Origin: Cytophagales bacterium
GTDB lineage: Bacteria; Bacteroidota; Bacteroidia; Cytophagales; CCMP332
Assembly (NCBI GenBank): GCA_028279065.1
Contig: JANQSY010000077.1
Coordinates: 1 to 43,940 of the forward strand
Direction of reading: 5' to 3'
DNA length: 43,940 nucleotides
Part shown: positions 18,946 to 25,469 of the stretch, in pieces
How positions within the stretch are numbered: the stretch's first letter is position 1
How the letters are laid out: each line of letters begins with the position of its first letter
Notes under the pieces: generated by a model
Told to the model about the DNA's origin: nothing
The model's input: only the letters and a program-made list of their open reading frames with translations
Databases searched by the model: none
Made by a program: the position numbers and the translations under genes

Positions 18946-19509
18946 ATGAAAGTTATTCTTGCTCAGATCATTGATTTCGTCGCCCCCTCAAAGCAATTAA
19001 AGACAATGCAATTGATCACCAGGGATAGTGCGCTAAGCGAAAGAAAGATCAAACTTTTTGGAAAAGAGGTCCTGCAACCCAGGCTGATCGGTTTTCAAGG
19101 AGATAAAAATGTGAAATATACTTACTCGGGAAAAATGCTTATGGCAGACTCCTGGTCCCCAGAAATTATTCAGCTTCGGGAACAACTCTATCGACTTCTC
19201 GAGATAGATTTTAACTCTTGCCTGATCAATTATTATCGAAATGGTAAAGACTCCATGGGGTGGCATTCAGATGATGAAAAGGAACTAGGAAGAGAACCTA
19301 CCATTGCTTCCATTAGCTTTGGGGAAGACCGACCTCTTCTATTCAAGGGTAAAAAGGGAATATCGGTCCAACCCTTTTCCATAGGGCAACCCTCGGGTTC
19401 TTTGTTGATCATGGCAGGCCAATGCCAAAAGGTCCTACTGCATTCCATTTCCAAAAAGAAAAGCAGTCAGGCCAGGTTGAATCTGACTTTTCGGACTGTT
19501 TCTACCTAA
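18946..19509 (+). CDS. AlkB-family 2-oxoglutarate/Fe(II) dioxygenase
   Basis: A 187-residue enzyme that oxidatively removes alkyl lesions from nucleic-acid bases. The iron site is readable: GWHSDDE gives His107 and Asp109, and LLHSIS gives His166. The 2-oxoglutarate-binding arginines are in ARLNLTFR (Arg177 and Arg183). DFNSCLINYYRNG and TIASISFGEDR are the conserved substrate-lid and barrel strands. The N-terminus is short compared with most bacterial homologues of about 200 residues; an in-frame TAG at 18922 rules out a longer start. Cytoplasmic, acting in DNA or RNA repair. It is divergent from rlpA and may be co-transcribed with the CPBP gene 40 nt downstream. No Ada-type regulator is nearby. 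Confidence 0.93.
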   Translation: MKVILAQIIDFVAPSKQLKTMQLITRDSALSERKIKLFGKEVLQPRLIGFQGDKNVKYTYSGKMLMADSWSPEIIQLREQLYRLLEIDFNSCLINYYRNGKDSMGWHSDDEKELGREPTIASISFGEDRPLLFKGKKGISVQPFSIGQPSGSLLIMAGQCQKVLLHSISKKKSSQARLNLTFRTVST

Positions 19510-19549
19510 AGATTAAATTGGACACTCATATCCACCAGGAGTAGAAAAC

Positions 19550-20236
19550 ATGAGAGCATCCATTTTCGGCTTCCTTACCAACAAATATTTTCTGCTTGTC
19601 AACCTCGGCCTAATTCTTAACCTGATCATTTTCCATGGCCCGTTAGGGTTCTTTTGGGGCTTTTTTTCAGTTATAGTATGTTTTTGGACCTCGGGTTGGA
19701 ATTGGAGCTTCCTTGGCCTTAGTAATCCTGATTGGAAAAGATCGATCATTCATTCTTTAGGCTGGGCAGTAGGGATCTTCCTTTTCGTCGATGTATTGAT
19801 CCAACCCCTTATTGAGAATTTCTTTGGAAAGATCGACCTATCGGGATTTGATTCAATGAAGGGAAATCTTGTTGCTTATCTCATCTATGTTTTAATAGTG
19901 TGGACTGTAGCCGCAATTGGTGAGGAAGTGGTATTCAGAGGGTATATCCAAAAGCAAATTGCTGAAAAACTAGGGGACTCCAATTCATCATGGATCATTG
20001 CAGCTTTGATTTCTTCTATACTTTTTGGTTTAGCCCATTTGTACCAAGGATATTCAGGGGTGATCTCTACTGGCCTTATCGGGTTTATGCTGGCATTGGT
20101 CTTTTCCTTCAATAGACAAACACTTACCCTTACCATGTTTGTCCATGGTTTCTATGATATGATAGGGTTAACCCTACTGTACCTTGATCTGGAAAGGGTT
20201 CTGGTCGACCCTGTGACAAGGTTTTTCTTTGGCTGA
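19550..20236 (+). CDS. CPBP family intramembrane metalloprotease
   Basis: A 228-residue polytopic membrane protein of the CAAX protease/bacteriocin-processing (Abi) family. The three catalytic motifs are intact: EEVVFRG gives Glu125, Glu126 and Arg130; FGLAH ends in His163; HGFYD gives His199 and Asp203. Hydrophobic segments are spread through the chain, including YFLLVNLGLILNLIIF, SLGWAVGIFLFVDVLI, YLIYVLIVWTVAA and GLIGFMLALVFSF. In this family the glutamates and histidines bind the catalytic metal within the membrane. The substrate is unknown; members process prenylated proteins, bacteriocins or anti-sigma factors. The sigma factor gene lies 300 nt downstream, but the microorganism's sigZ has no recognisable membrane anti-sigma gene beside it, so a regulatory link is speculative. 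Confidence 0.92.
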   Translation: MRASIFGFLTNKYFLLVNLGLILNLIIFHGPLGFFWGFFSVIVCFWTSGWNWSFLGLSNPDWKRSIIHSLGWAVGIFLFVDVLIQPLIENFFGKIDLSGFDSMKGNLVAYLIYVLIVWTVAAIGEEVVFRGYIQKQIAEKLGDSNSSWIIAALISSILFGLAHLYQGYSGVISTGLIGFMLALVFSFNRQTLTLTMFVHGFYDMIGLTLLYLDLERVLVDPVTRFFFG

Positions 20237-20279
20237 GGATGACAATTTGTCTTTTTGATCTATTGGCTCGCCTTTTGAC

Positions 20280-20465
20280 ATGGGAATCCATATGTTATAC
20301 ATTCAAAAGGCCATTGTTCTTATTCGAAAGATCGCTTGGACACTGATCTTGGCCTTTATGATTGCCTGGCATAATGTTTACAGAGAGGAGGTAAAGGCCC
20401 CAGATTTTATGGTGATCGAAATGGAAGTCGATTCCGAAATTTCCGACTCAGCACCAAAAGACTAA
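20280..20465 (+). CDS. Small predicted single-pass membrane protein, unknown
   Basis: I do not recognise this 61-residue product. It has one hydrophobic segment with basic flanks (KAIVLIRKIAWTLILAFMIAW, about residues 10-30) followed by an acidic tail rich in Glu and Asp (IEMEVDSEISDS). A second in-frame Met at residue 5 could be the true start. It lies 43 nt after the CPBP gene and 78 nt before sigZ, on the same strand. That position and topology would suit a small regulator or membrane anchor, but there is no sequence evidence for this. If it is not real, 20237-20543 is a 307-nt intergenic region in which I see no RNA gene, terminator or clear promoter. Confidence 0.45.
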   Translation: MGIHMLYIQKAIVLIRKIAWTLILAFMIAWHNVYREEVKAPDFMVIEMEVDSEISDSAPKD

Positions 20466-20543
20466 CCGTGTACCAAAAGAAGATCAAAAAAAATATTGCA
20501 CTAAATCTGCGTCCTTCATGTTTTTCCAACGTCCCCCAGGAGT

Positions 20544-21119
20544 ATGATAGCGACAATAAACACAGAATCGGTTTGGAGATCATTCTCGGATGAACTTCGT
20601 CCCTTTATTTTCCGAAGGGTGAAAGACAAAGACCTTGCTAATGATATCTTACAAGATGTATTCATTAAGGTCCATCAGAAACTCGACCACCTAAAGGAAG
20701 AGGACAAACTGGGTTCATGGGTATACTCAATTACCAGGAATACCATCTCTGACCATTTTAGAAACAGAAAAACCATCAGTCTGGAAAATGAAAAAGAGGT
20801 GATGGATGATGAGCCTCTATTGAATGGGCATAGCTTTGAAGAGTGCCTTATCCCTTTCATCAATGCCCTTCCGAATAAGTACAAGGAGGCCTTGATGCAT
20901 ACTGAGATCTATGGCATTTCTCAAAAGGAATATGCTGATGTGGCAGGAATCACCTATTCGGGAGCAAAATCACGTGTTCAAAGAGCAAGGCTTGAGCTAA
21001 AAAAGTTGTTTGTAGCCTGCTGTAACCCTAAAACCGATGTATATGGGAACGTTGTAGAAAAAGATGAAGTGGAGGGTTGCCCAATAAATGCGTCTTTTTC
21101 TTCAAAACGCAGTCAATAG
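20544..21119 (+). CDS. sigZ: ECF RNA polymerase sigma factor SigZ
   Basis: A 191-residue extracytoplasmic-function sigma factor. Region 2 is clear: LRPFIFRRVKDKDLANDILQ (about residue 18), then FIKVHQKLDHL and GSWVYSITRNTISDHFRNRK. Region 4 holds the DNA-binding helix-turn-helix, ALPNKYKEALMHTEIYGIS then AGITYSGAKSRVQRARL. The C-terminal extension is typical of SigZ: Cys159-Cys160 followed by DVYGN and then Cys179. These cysteines could bind a metal or sense redox state, which is inference. No anti-sigma gene of known type adjoins it. The next gene, 20 nt downstream, encodes a tiny cysteine-rich peptide before a shared terminator. CGTCC occurs twice upstream (20510, 20530), but no complete ECF promoter could be built from it. 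Confidence 0.92.
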   Translation: MIATINTESVWRSFSDELRPFIFRRVKDKDLANDILQDVFIKVHQKLDHLKEEDKLGSWVYSITRNTISDHFRNRKTISLENEKEVMDDEPLLNGHSFEECLIPFINALPNKYKEALMHTEIYGISQKEYADVAGITYSGAKSRVQRARLELKKLFVACCNPKTDVYGNVVEKDEVEGCPINASFSSKRSQ

Positions 21120-21139
21120 GGAAACAAAACTTAATAATC

Positions 21140-21199
21140 ATGAAAAGAAGAGATAATTGTTGCGGAGGCGGTTGCTGTGGCGGATGCTGCGGAGACTAA
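21140..21199 (+). CDS. 19-residue Cys/Gly-rich microprotein downstream of sigZ
   Basis: The complete product is MKRRDNCCGGGCCGGCCGD, with ATG at 21140 and TAA at 21197. Six of nineteen residues are cysteine in three adjacent pairs (7-8, 12-13, 16-17) separated by glycines, after a basic start and before an acidic end. Such a pattern is very unlikely in random DNA and looks designed for metal or thiol chemistry. It follows the sigZ stop by 20 nt and is followed after 9 nt by a strong terminator, so it is most simply the last gene of the sigZ transcript. There is no leader with a GG cleavage site and no radical-SAM or other maturase beside it. I cannot name a family. Possible roles are metal buffer, sigma-factor modulator or redox reporter; all are inference. 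Confidence 0.6.
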   Translation: MKRRDNCCGGGCCGGCCGD

Positions 21200-21203
21200 A
21201 AAA

Positions 21204-21239
21204 CAGAGCCCCAGGACCTAGTCTTGGGGTTTTGATTTT
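21204..21239. terminator. Strong convergent terminator between sigZ unit and DUF5723 gene
   Basis: CCCCAGGAC (21209-21217), loop CTA (21218-21220), GTCTTGGGG (21221-21229): nine pairs with one G-U wobble, extendable outward to 21204/21234 in the plus transcript with A-U and G-U pairs, then GATTTT. On the minus strand the same stem is followed 5 nt later by six T. The loop triplet is, on the minus strand, the TAG stop codon of the facing gene, so the hairpin serves both directions. Confidence 0.8.
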
Positions 21240-22588
21240 AAACTAAATGCTGCTCCAAAATATACATTTAGATAATCTCTCTCAGACTCACTAAACAAAC
21301 CTGTCCAAAGGTTGGAGGATCCAATGAAATAGCCTTTATAGTTAAAGGATATCCCAAAGCTGTTTTTCAAGCCATTTCTAATAATATATGGAGCCGTCAC
21401 TCCAAACTTATCATTATCAAACCTTGGAATGATCGTGTACTCGTAATAGTTCTTATTAGAATCAAAACTGGTGAATGATCTTAGCCAATAGTTAAACTGC
21501 ATGTTCAGGAAAAAATCCTTATAGACATTTAGATCTCCATGGAGAACCAATTGTGTTGGAAGGTTAGCCACGATATTGTCAGGTTCCTCACTAAAATCCA
21601 GATCCCTTTCCTTCAAAGTATCCACCAGGCTGGATATACCCGGACCAGAGTTCAAAAAATTGAGATTCAAAGTGTTCCTGCCAAAATCAATATCAATACT
21701 ATTCTCGGAAGGCTTGTAAGAAATACTTCCCAGATCGATCAATGAAACCCCTACATCAAAGAGATAGTCATTGGATACGCTCTCTTCATTAGACCTGAAA
21801 TAGCTGTACCGGAGTCCAATATCGCCTCCAATGCCGGTATGTTTAAACAAGTCGAATTGAAACTGATTTTCAGAAACCACCCGATCGAATGAATTATCAA
21901 AACGAAAGGAAAAACTTCCATTTAACGAAAATGAGTCTGAACCGGATCTCTGGACCTCTACCCCATTGACCTCAAAGATCCCGGAGGAATTACCCGACAA
22001 AATGCTTAATGCACCTCCTACCTGAAGCCTGTTCTTACCATCATTATATAGTTCATAGGCGACCGGAAACTTAAAATCGATCCAGCTATGGATGAAAACA
22101 GTTGCAAATTCTGCAGTGGTAGAACTGGAGTAGCTACCTGACTGCTGTTGCTTCTCCATAATACCTTGCATGAAACCTTTAAAATCAGGGTTTCTGTACC
22201 TACCCAAGGCAATGGCCCTCATTTGGGGAATGAATCCTATGGCAAATCTTTTGTTGAACTTATAGATCAATCCAGGAAACATGGTTCTTGTATAAAAGAT
22301 CGCGTCCGCTGACTCAGTGAAAGCAAGCTTTAAAAGATCTCCATTTCCAATAGAGCTTAGTGTCTCATCAGAAGGAGTAGCATCCCCTCCTATTATTAGG
22401 TTCAGGTCAGAACCAAGTACATTGAAGTTCCACTTTTGCTTAAGGTCGAGAATCCTGGCTGGTTGCATTGGAGTAGCATAGACACCAGCATTTTTGACCG
22501 AATTATAACCCTTGTAGTTTTGAGCAAGGGAAGGAGCCGAAATGAGGAGAAGAAAAAAACAAAGGATTAAAAAGACCCGAGGAAGCAT
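21218..22588 (-). CDS. DUF5723 family outer-membrane beta-barrel protein
   Basis: A 456-residue exported protein. The signal peptide is MLPRVFLILCFFLLLISAPSLAQ. The mature N-terminus NYKGYNSVKNAGVYATPMQPA and the block KLAFTESADAIFYTRTMFPG resemble DUF5723, a Bacteroidota outer-membrane family of unknown role. Alternating hydrophobic and polar strands continue to the end (for example FFLNMQFNYWLRSF and FGISFNYKGYFIGSS), and the last strand GAAFSLKSKPQD ends near the C-terminus as in barrels. No catalytic motif is apparent. The gene is divergent from the porin gene at 22641 with 52 nt between starts, so both promoters must overlap. Its stop codon lies in the loop of the shared terminator. The family call is from memory of the N-terminal pattern. 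Confidence 0.75.
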   Translation of the reverse strand: MLPRVFLILCFFLLLISAPSLAQNYKGYNSVKNAGVYATPMQPARILDLKQKWNFNVLGSDLNLIIGGDATPSDETLSSIGNGDLLKLAFTESADAIFYTRTMFPGLIYKFNKRFAIGFIPQMRAIALGRYRNPDFKGFMQGIMEKQQQSGSYSSSTTAEFATVFIHSWIDFKFPVAYELYNDGKNRLQVGGALSILSGNSSGIFEVNGVEVQRSGSDSFSLNGSFSFRFDNSFDRVVSENQFQFDLFKHTGIGGDIGLRYSYFRSNEESVSNDYLFDVGVSLIDLGSISYKPSENSIDIDFGRNTLNLNFLNSGPGISSLVDTLKERDLDFSEEPDNIVANLPTQLVLHGDLNVYKDFFLNMQFNYWLRSFTSFDSNKNYYEYTIIPRFDNDKFGVTAPYIIRNGLKNSFGISFNYKGYFIGSSNLWTGLFSESERDYLNVYFGAAFSLKSKPQD

Positions 22589-22640
22589 TCCTGATTATCT
22601 TGGATTTCAAAACAGAGTTCGAATATCCCAATCTTTTTTG

Positions 22641-23705
22641 ATGCGACAAACCCTCATTGCTATACTTCTTTTTCCGCTCATTTCATTTGGGAACGACTCA
22701 CTGGAAATTGGCATTAGTGGATTTGTGGAGAGCTATTTTGTATACGACCTGAACCAACCCACTACACCTTACAGACAAACTTTCCTTGTAAACCACAATC
22801 GGCACAATGAGTTCAATATAAACCTCGGATTGGTGGAAGTATCTTTGGACCATAAGAGATATCATGCTGTCATTGGCTTGCAGGTGGGGACCTACGGTCA
22901 GGATAATTATGCGAGCGAACAAGGGTTGCTAAAAAATATCTATGAAGGGTATGTTGGCTTTTCATTTGACAAAGAATCCAAGGTTTGGCTTGATGCGGGT
23001 GTATTCCTTTCTCATTTGAGTTTTGAAAGCCTGGTAACCCCTGAAAACCCGACAATGACCAGAAACCTTATTACGGAAAATATCCCATACTATCTTTCTG
23101 GGCTAAGATTGACTTACAAGTTTGCCCCTAACTGGTCAGCCACGGGGTATTTGACCAATGGTTGGCAAAATATTCAGAGAGAAGAAGGAAATAGTACCTA
23201 TTACATCGGAACCGAGATTAAGTACCAGGATCCAAAAAATGGTGGGTTTCATTGGAGCACATATTCAGGGCGATCAGGGCCGGATAGCACAAGCAAGCTT
23301 AGATTATATAACAACATAGATATTGGTTTTGTCATAAAGGAAAAGTGGACTCTCTTGGTCTTTTATGATCATATCTTCCAACAAAAGGCTAAGGGCAGCA
23401 ACGAGTTGGACCAAACTATCTCCGCCGGCTTTGTTGCAGGATACTATTTCACAGAAAAATGGCACTCAGCTTTTCGATTTGAGATCTATGACGATCCTGC
23501 TATGATCATCACCAATAATACCAGCCCAAATCCTTTTTCCACTCTGGGATATTCCCTTAATCTTGATTACTCACCCTGGGAGAAAGTAATGATCCGATTG
23601 GAAGGTCGTATATGGTCATCACCGGAAGAAATATTTCCGAAGAATGAAACGTTCGTAACTAGTAACTTTTTTATCGGAACTTCACTTTCTGTAAAAATTC
23701 AATAA
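22641..23705 (+). CDS. Outer-membrane porin, putative beta-barrel porin-2 (OmpL-like)
   Basis: About 354 residues from ATG 22641; the longer frame from 22542 puts 33 basic, non-signal residues in front and overlaps the divergent gene, so it is rejected. The signal peptide is MRQTLIAILLFPLISFG. The barrel sequence fits the BBP2 porin group: FVESYFVYDLNQPTT at the start, RHNEFNINLGLVEVSL, GYLTNGWQNIQREEGN in the centre and FFIGTSLSVKIQ as the final strand. Such porins allow diffusion of small solutes across the outer membrane; the solute is unknown. The gene downstream starts 24 nt after its stop, so the two probably share a transcript. Confidence 0.8.
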   Translation: MRQTLIAILLFPLISFGNDSLEIGISGFVESYFVYDLNQPTTPYRQTFLVNHNRHNEFNINLGLVEVSLDHKRYHAVIGLQVGTYGQDNYASEQGLLKNIYEGYVGFSFDKESKVWLDAGVFLSHLSFESLVTPENPTMTRNLITENIPYYLSGLRLTYKFAPNWSATGYLTNGWQNIQREEGNSTYYIGTEIKYQDPKNGGFHWSTYSGRSGPDSTSKLRLYNNIDIGFVIKEKWTLLVFYDHIFQQKAKGSNELDQTISAGFVAGYYFTEKWHSAFRFEIYDDPAMIITNNTSPNPFSTLGYSLNLDYSPWEKVMIRLEGRIWSSPEEIFPKNETFVTSNFFIGTSLSVKIQ

Positions 23706-23729
23706 TAAATGCCTACTTTAAACTGATAA

Positions 23730-24290
23730 ATGAACAAGAAGGCCTTTTTATTCTTCATTTGTTTCCTCTCAATTTCGATCCTCTCCTTTGCCCAGGATAA
23801 AATTGTTCTAAACAATGGCACAGTCTTTTTAGGCCTGGTTTGGGATATCAATAAAGACGGATTGATGTTCCTGAGCAAGGATGGCTCTTTGTCAAATTAT
23901 TCACCAGACGAAGTATCTGAAGTGTACCTGGATGAAAACGAGAGCAAGGCGATGATCAAAAAGATCAAAAAGGGCTCACAATCAGGATATCAGAGGGGAA
24001 AGGAAGCAGCCGAGGGAAGAGTTGGAATGGGACTACTCAACTTTGGAGTGGGAATAATTTCCGGAACAACCGGAGTGATCCCCATTAACGGTCTCCAAAC
24101 CGAAGAGATGATCAGGCAGGAAGTGGATGATTATTCCGGTCCTGATAAGATCGAATACCAGGCTGGCTATGTTCAAGCTGTGCAAAAGAAGAACAGAAGG
24201 GCCTTCAGCCTTGGTTTTATCGGCGGGGTGATCTCCAGCTTTATCACTAACCCAAGCCCAGGGTTTGGAACTGGCCGAATCGGTTTTTAG
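23730..24290 (+). CDS. Secreted protein of unknown function
   Basis: A 186-residue exported protein that I cannot assign to a named family. The signal peptide is MNKKAFLFFICFLSISILSFAQ. The next 45 residues (KIVLNNGTVFLGLVWDINKD, then SPDEVSEVYLDE) look like a small beta-barrel seen at the start of many Bacteroidota envelope proteins. The middle (KKIKKGSQSGYQRGKEAAEG) is basic and glycine-rich. Two glycine-rich hydrophobic stretches follow, GLLNFGVGIISGTTGVIPI and FSLGFIGGVISSFI, which may be membrane-associated. It follows the porin gene by 24 nt. Its TAG stop overlaps the stop of the facing 62-residue gene by 4 nt, leaving no room for an intergenic terminator. Confidence 0.7.
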   Translation: MNKKAFLFFICFLSISILSFAQDKIVLNNGTVFLGLVWDINKDGLMFLSKDGSLSNYSPDEVSEVYLDENESKAMIKKIKKGSQSGYQRGKEAAEGRVGMGLLNFGVGIISGTTGVIPINGLQTEEMIRQEVDDYSGPDKIEYQAGYVQAVQKKNRRAFSLGFIGGVISSFITNPSPGFGTGRIGF

Positions 24291-24475
24291 TCCGGAACCT
24301 GATATTCCTTTATGGCAAGTTCGATCTGATCCACCATATATTCGAAGGCTTCCTTTCCGATGGTGGTAGAAACCAACTCCATCATTTCCTCCTCTTCAGA
24401 AAGCAAGGGAAGTGAATAATTGAATCTTACAATTTCTATTGCCCTTTTTTGGGCGATCCTTCTCGACCTTCTCAC
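24287..24475 (-). CDS. 62-residue protein, last gene of the amine cluster, unknown
   Basis: I do not recognise this product. It has a strongly basic start (MRRSRRIAQKRAIEIVRFNY), an acidic patch (LLSEEEEMMELVS) and an amphipathic helical end (AFEYMVDQIELAIKEYQVP). No signal peptide or membrane segment is seen. Its first base is the last base of the C45 hydrolase stop codon (1-nt overlap), which strongly suggests translational coupling and makes it a real gene of this operon. It might be a small subunit or regulator of one of the enzymes; this is inference. Its stop overlaps the convergent gene's stop by 4 nt. Confidence 0.65.
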   Translation of the reverse strand: MRRSRRIAQKRAIEIVRFNYSLPLLSEEEEMMELVSTTIGKEAFEYMVDQIELAIKEYQVPD

Positions 24476-25467
24476 TATAATGTCATTTTTCCTGTTACTG
24501 ATTTTCCCAAATGAACCATGGTTTTTCCTTCGTTAAAGGAATCAAATCCAAAATCAAACTGCTTTGCCGGCCAAAAAAGGGACAAAGTACCTCTGGAAGG
24601 AAAATATGCCGCCGTATAAAGGGTAGCATAAGAATTCTTGGGTTGAATGGTGTAAAGGGGGGGGTGCAAAAATTTGTTGATCAGGTTGGTATTAGTAGGG
24701 CTTTCAAAATGTAGATAATTGAGCAACTCTGCTTCTCTTTCAACTGTTGCAGTCATCTCAGCATATTCAGGCCAGTCTATCATCTCCTGATGATTTGTGC
24801 AGATTGCTGCGTTCCTAATGCCAATCTCCCTATCAGGACCAAGAAACAAGGAAAGCACTTGCCCTCCCTTATCGGTAAGCGTCACATTATATACCATATG
24901 GCAAGGGACCACCTTAAAGGCTTCAACTGCAGATTTGACATCCGAACATGTTTCCAACACATATCTCATGATCAGAGGGATGCCAAATCCCTTCCCGACA
25001 ACCTTCCTTCCTCCAAAGGTCAATGAGATGGCAAGGCCATCCAGGTTCATGCCATCTAGTAGCCCCCAATTACAATCCACCATGCCAATGACAGGTTTTA
25101 GCCAGGAACTCTTAAGCAATACCCCTTCGAAAAGCTTTGGATTATAATCGTAATTACGGATCAAACATGGCTCCGGAAAGGTCCAACCAATTTGGGTACA
25201 TCCACTCATAAAAGCTGGCGGATTGTACAGGCTTAAATACCTGGAGACCAGATCTCCTCCTCCTGCCAACTCCGATAATTTTTCATAAATCGGAAAGATC
25301 TCAGGCATCGTTTCTTTGATTGCCTTACTTGAACTTAGGTATCCCGAACGGGCCTGCATACCTTCCTGAGTGAACCACTTTTTATAATGCGGCCAGGTAT
25401 TCTCAAATTGCTTTTTCCACTTGCCCCCTGCTTTAGGCTCGTCAATGAATTTTACTGAAACGAACAA
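24475..25467 (-). CDS. C45-family Ntn-hydrolase (acyl-CoA:6-APA acyltransferase / carcinine hydrolase-like)
   Basis: A 330-residue cytoplasmic amide hydrolase or acyltransferase of the N-terminal-nucleophile superfamily, related to fungal isopenicillin N acyltransferase and to hydrolases of beta-alanyl amines. Cys90, in SGCTQIGWTF, is the likely nucleophile exposed by autocleavage of residues 1-89. It is followed by CLIRNYDYNP (about 101-110), matching the family's RNyD motif, and NWGLLDGMNLDGLAISLTFGG. AICTNHQEM carries another conserved Asn-His pair. No signal peptide is seen. It starts 2 nt after the ATP-grasp stop, a coupling that suggests the ligase makes an amide that this enzyme cleaves or transfers after modification. 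The substrate is not determinable from sequence. Confidence 0.85.
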   Translation of the reverse strand: MFVSVKFIDEPKAGGKWKKQFENTWPHYKKWFTQEGMQARSGYLSSSKAIKETMPEIFPIYEKLSELAGGGDLVSRYLSLYNPPAFMSGCTQIGWTFPEPCLIRNYDYNPKLFEGVLLKSSWLKPVIGMVDCNWGLLDGMNLDGLAISLTFGGRKVVGKGFGIPLIMRYVLETCSDVKSAVEAFKVVPCHMVYNVTLTDKGGQVLSLFLGPDREIGIRNAAICTNHQEMIDWPEYAEMTATVEREAELLNYLHFESPTNTNLINKFLHPPLYTIQPKNSYATLYTAAYFPSRGTLSLFWPAKQFDFGFDSFNEGKTMVHLGKSVTGKMTL

Positions 25468-25469
25468 GT

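Noticed and set aside
20505-20535. Two CGTCC motifs upstream of sigZ as a possible ECF autoregulation promoter
   Set aside because: No -35-type partner at a consistent distance was found for either copy; two 5-mers in 30 bases are weak evidence.
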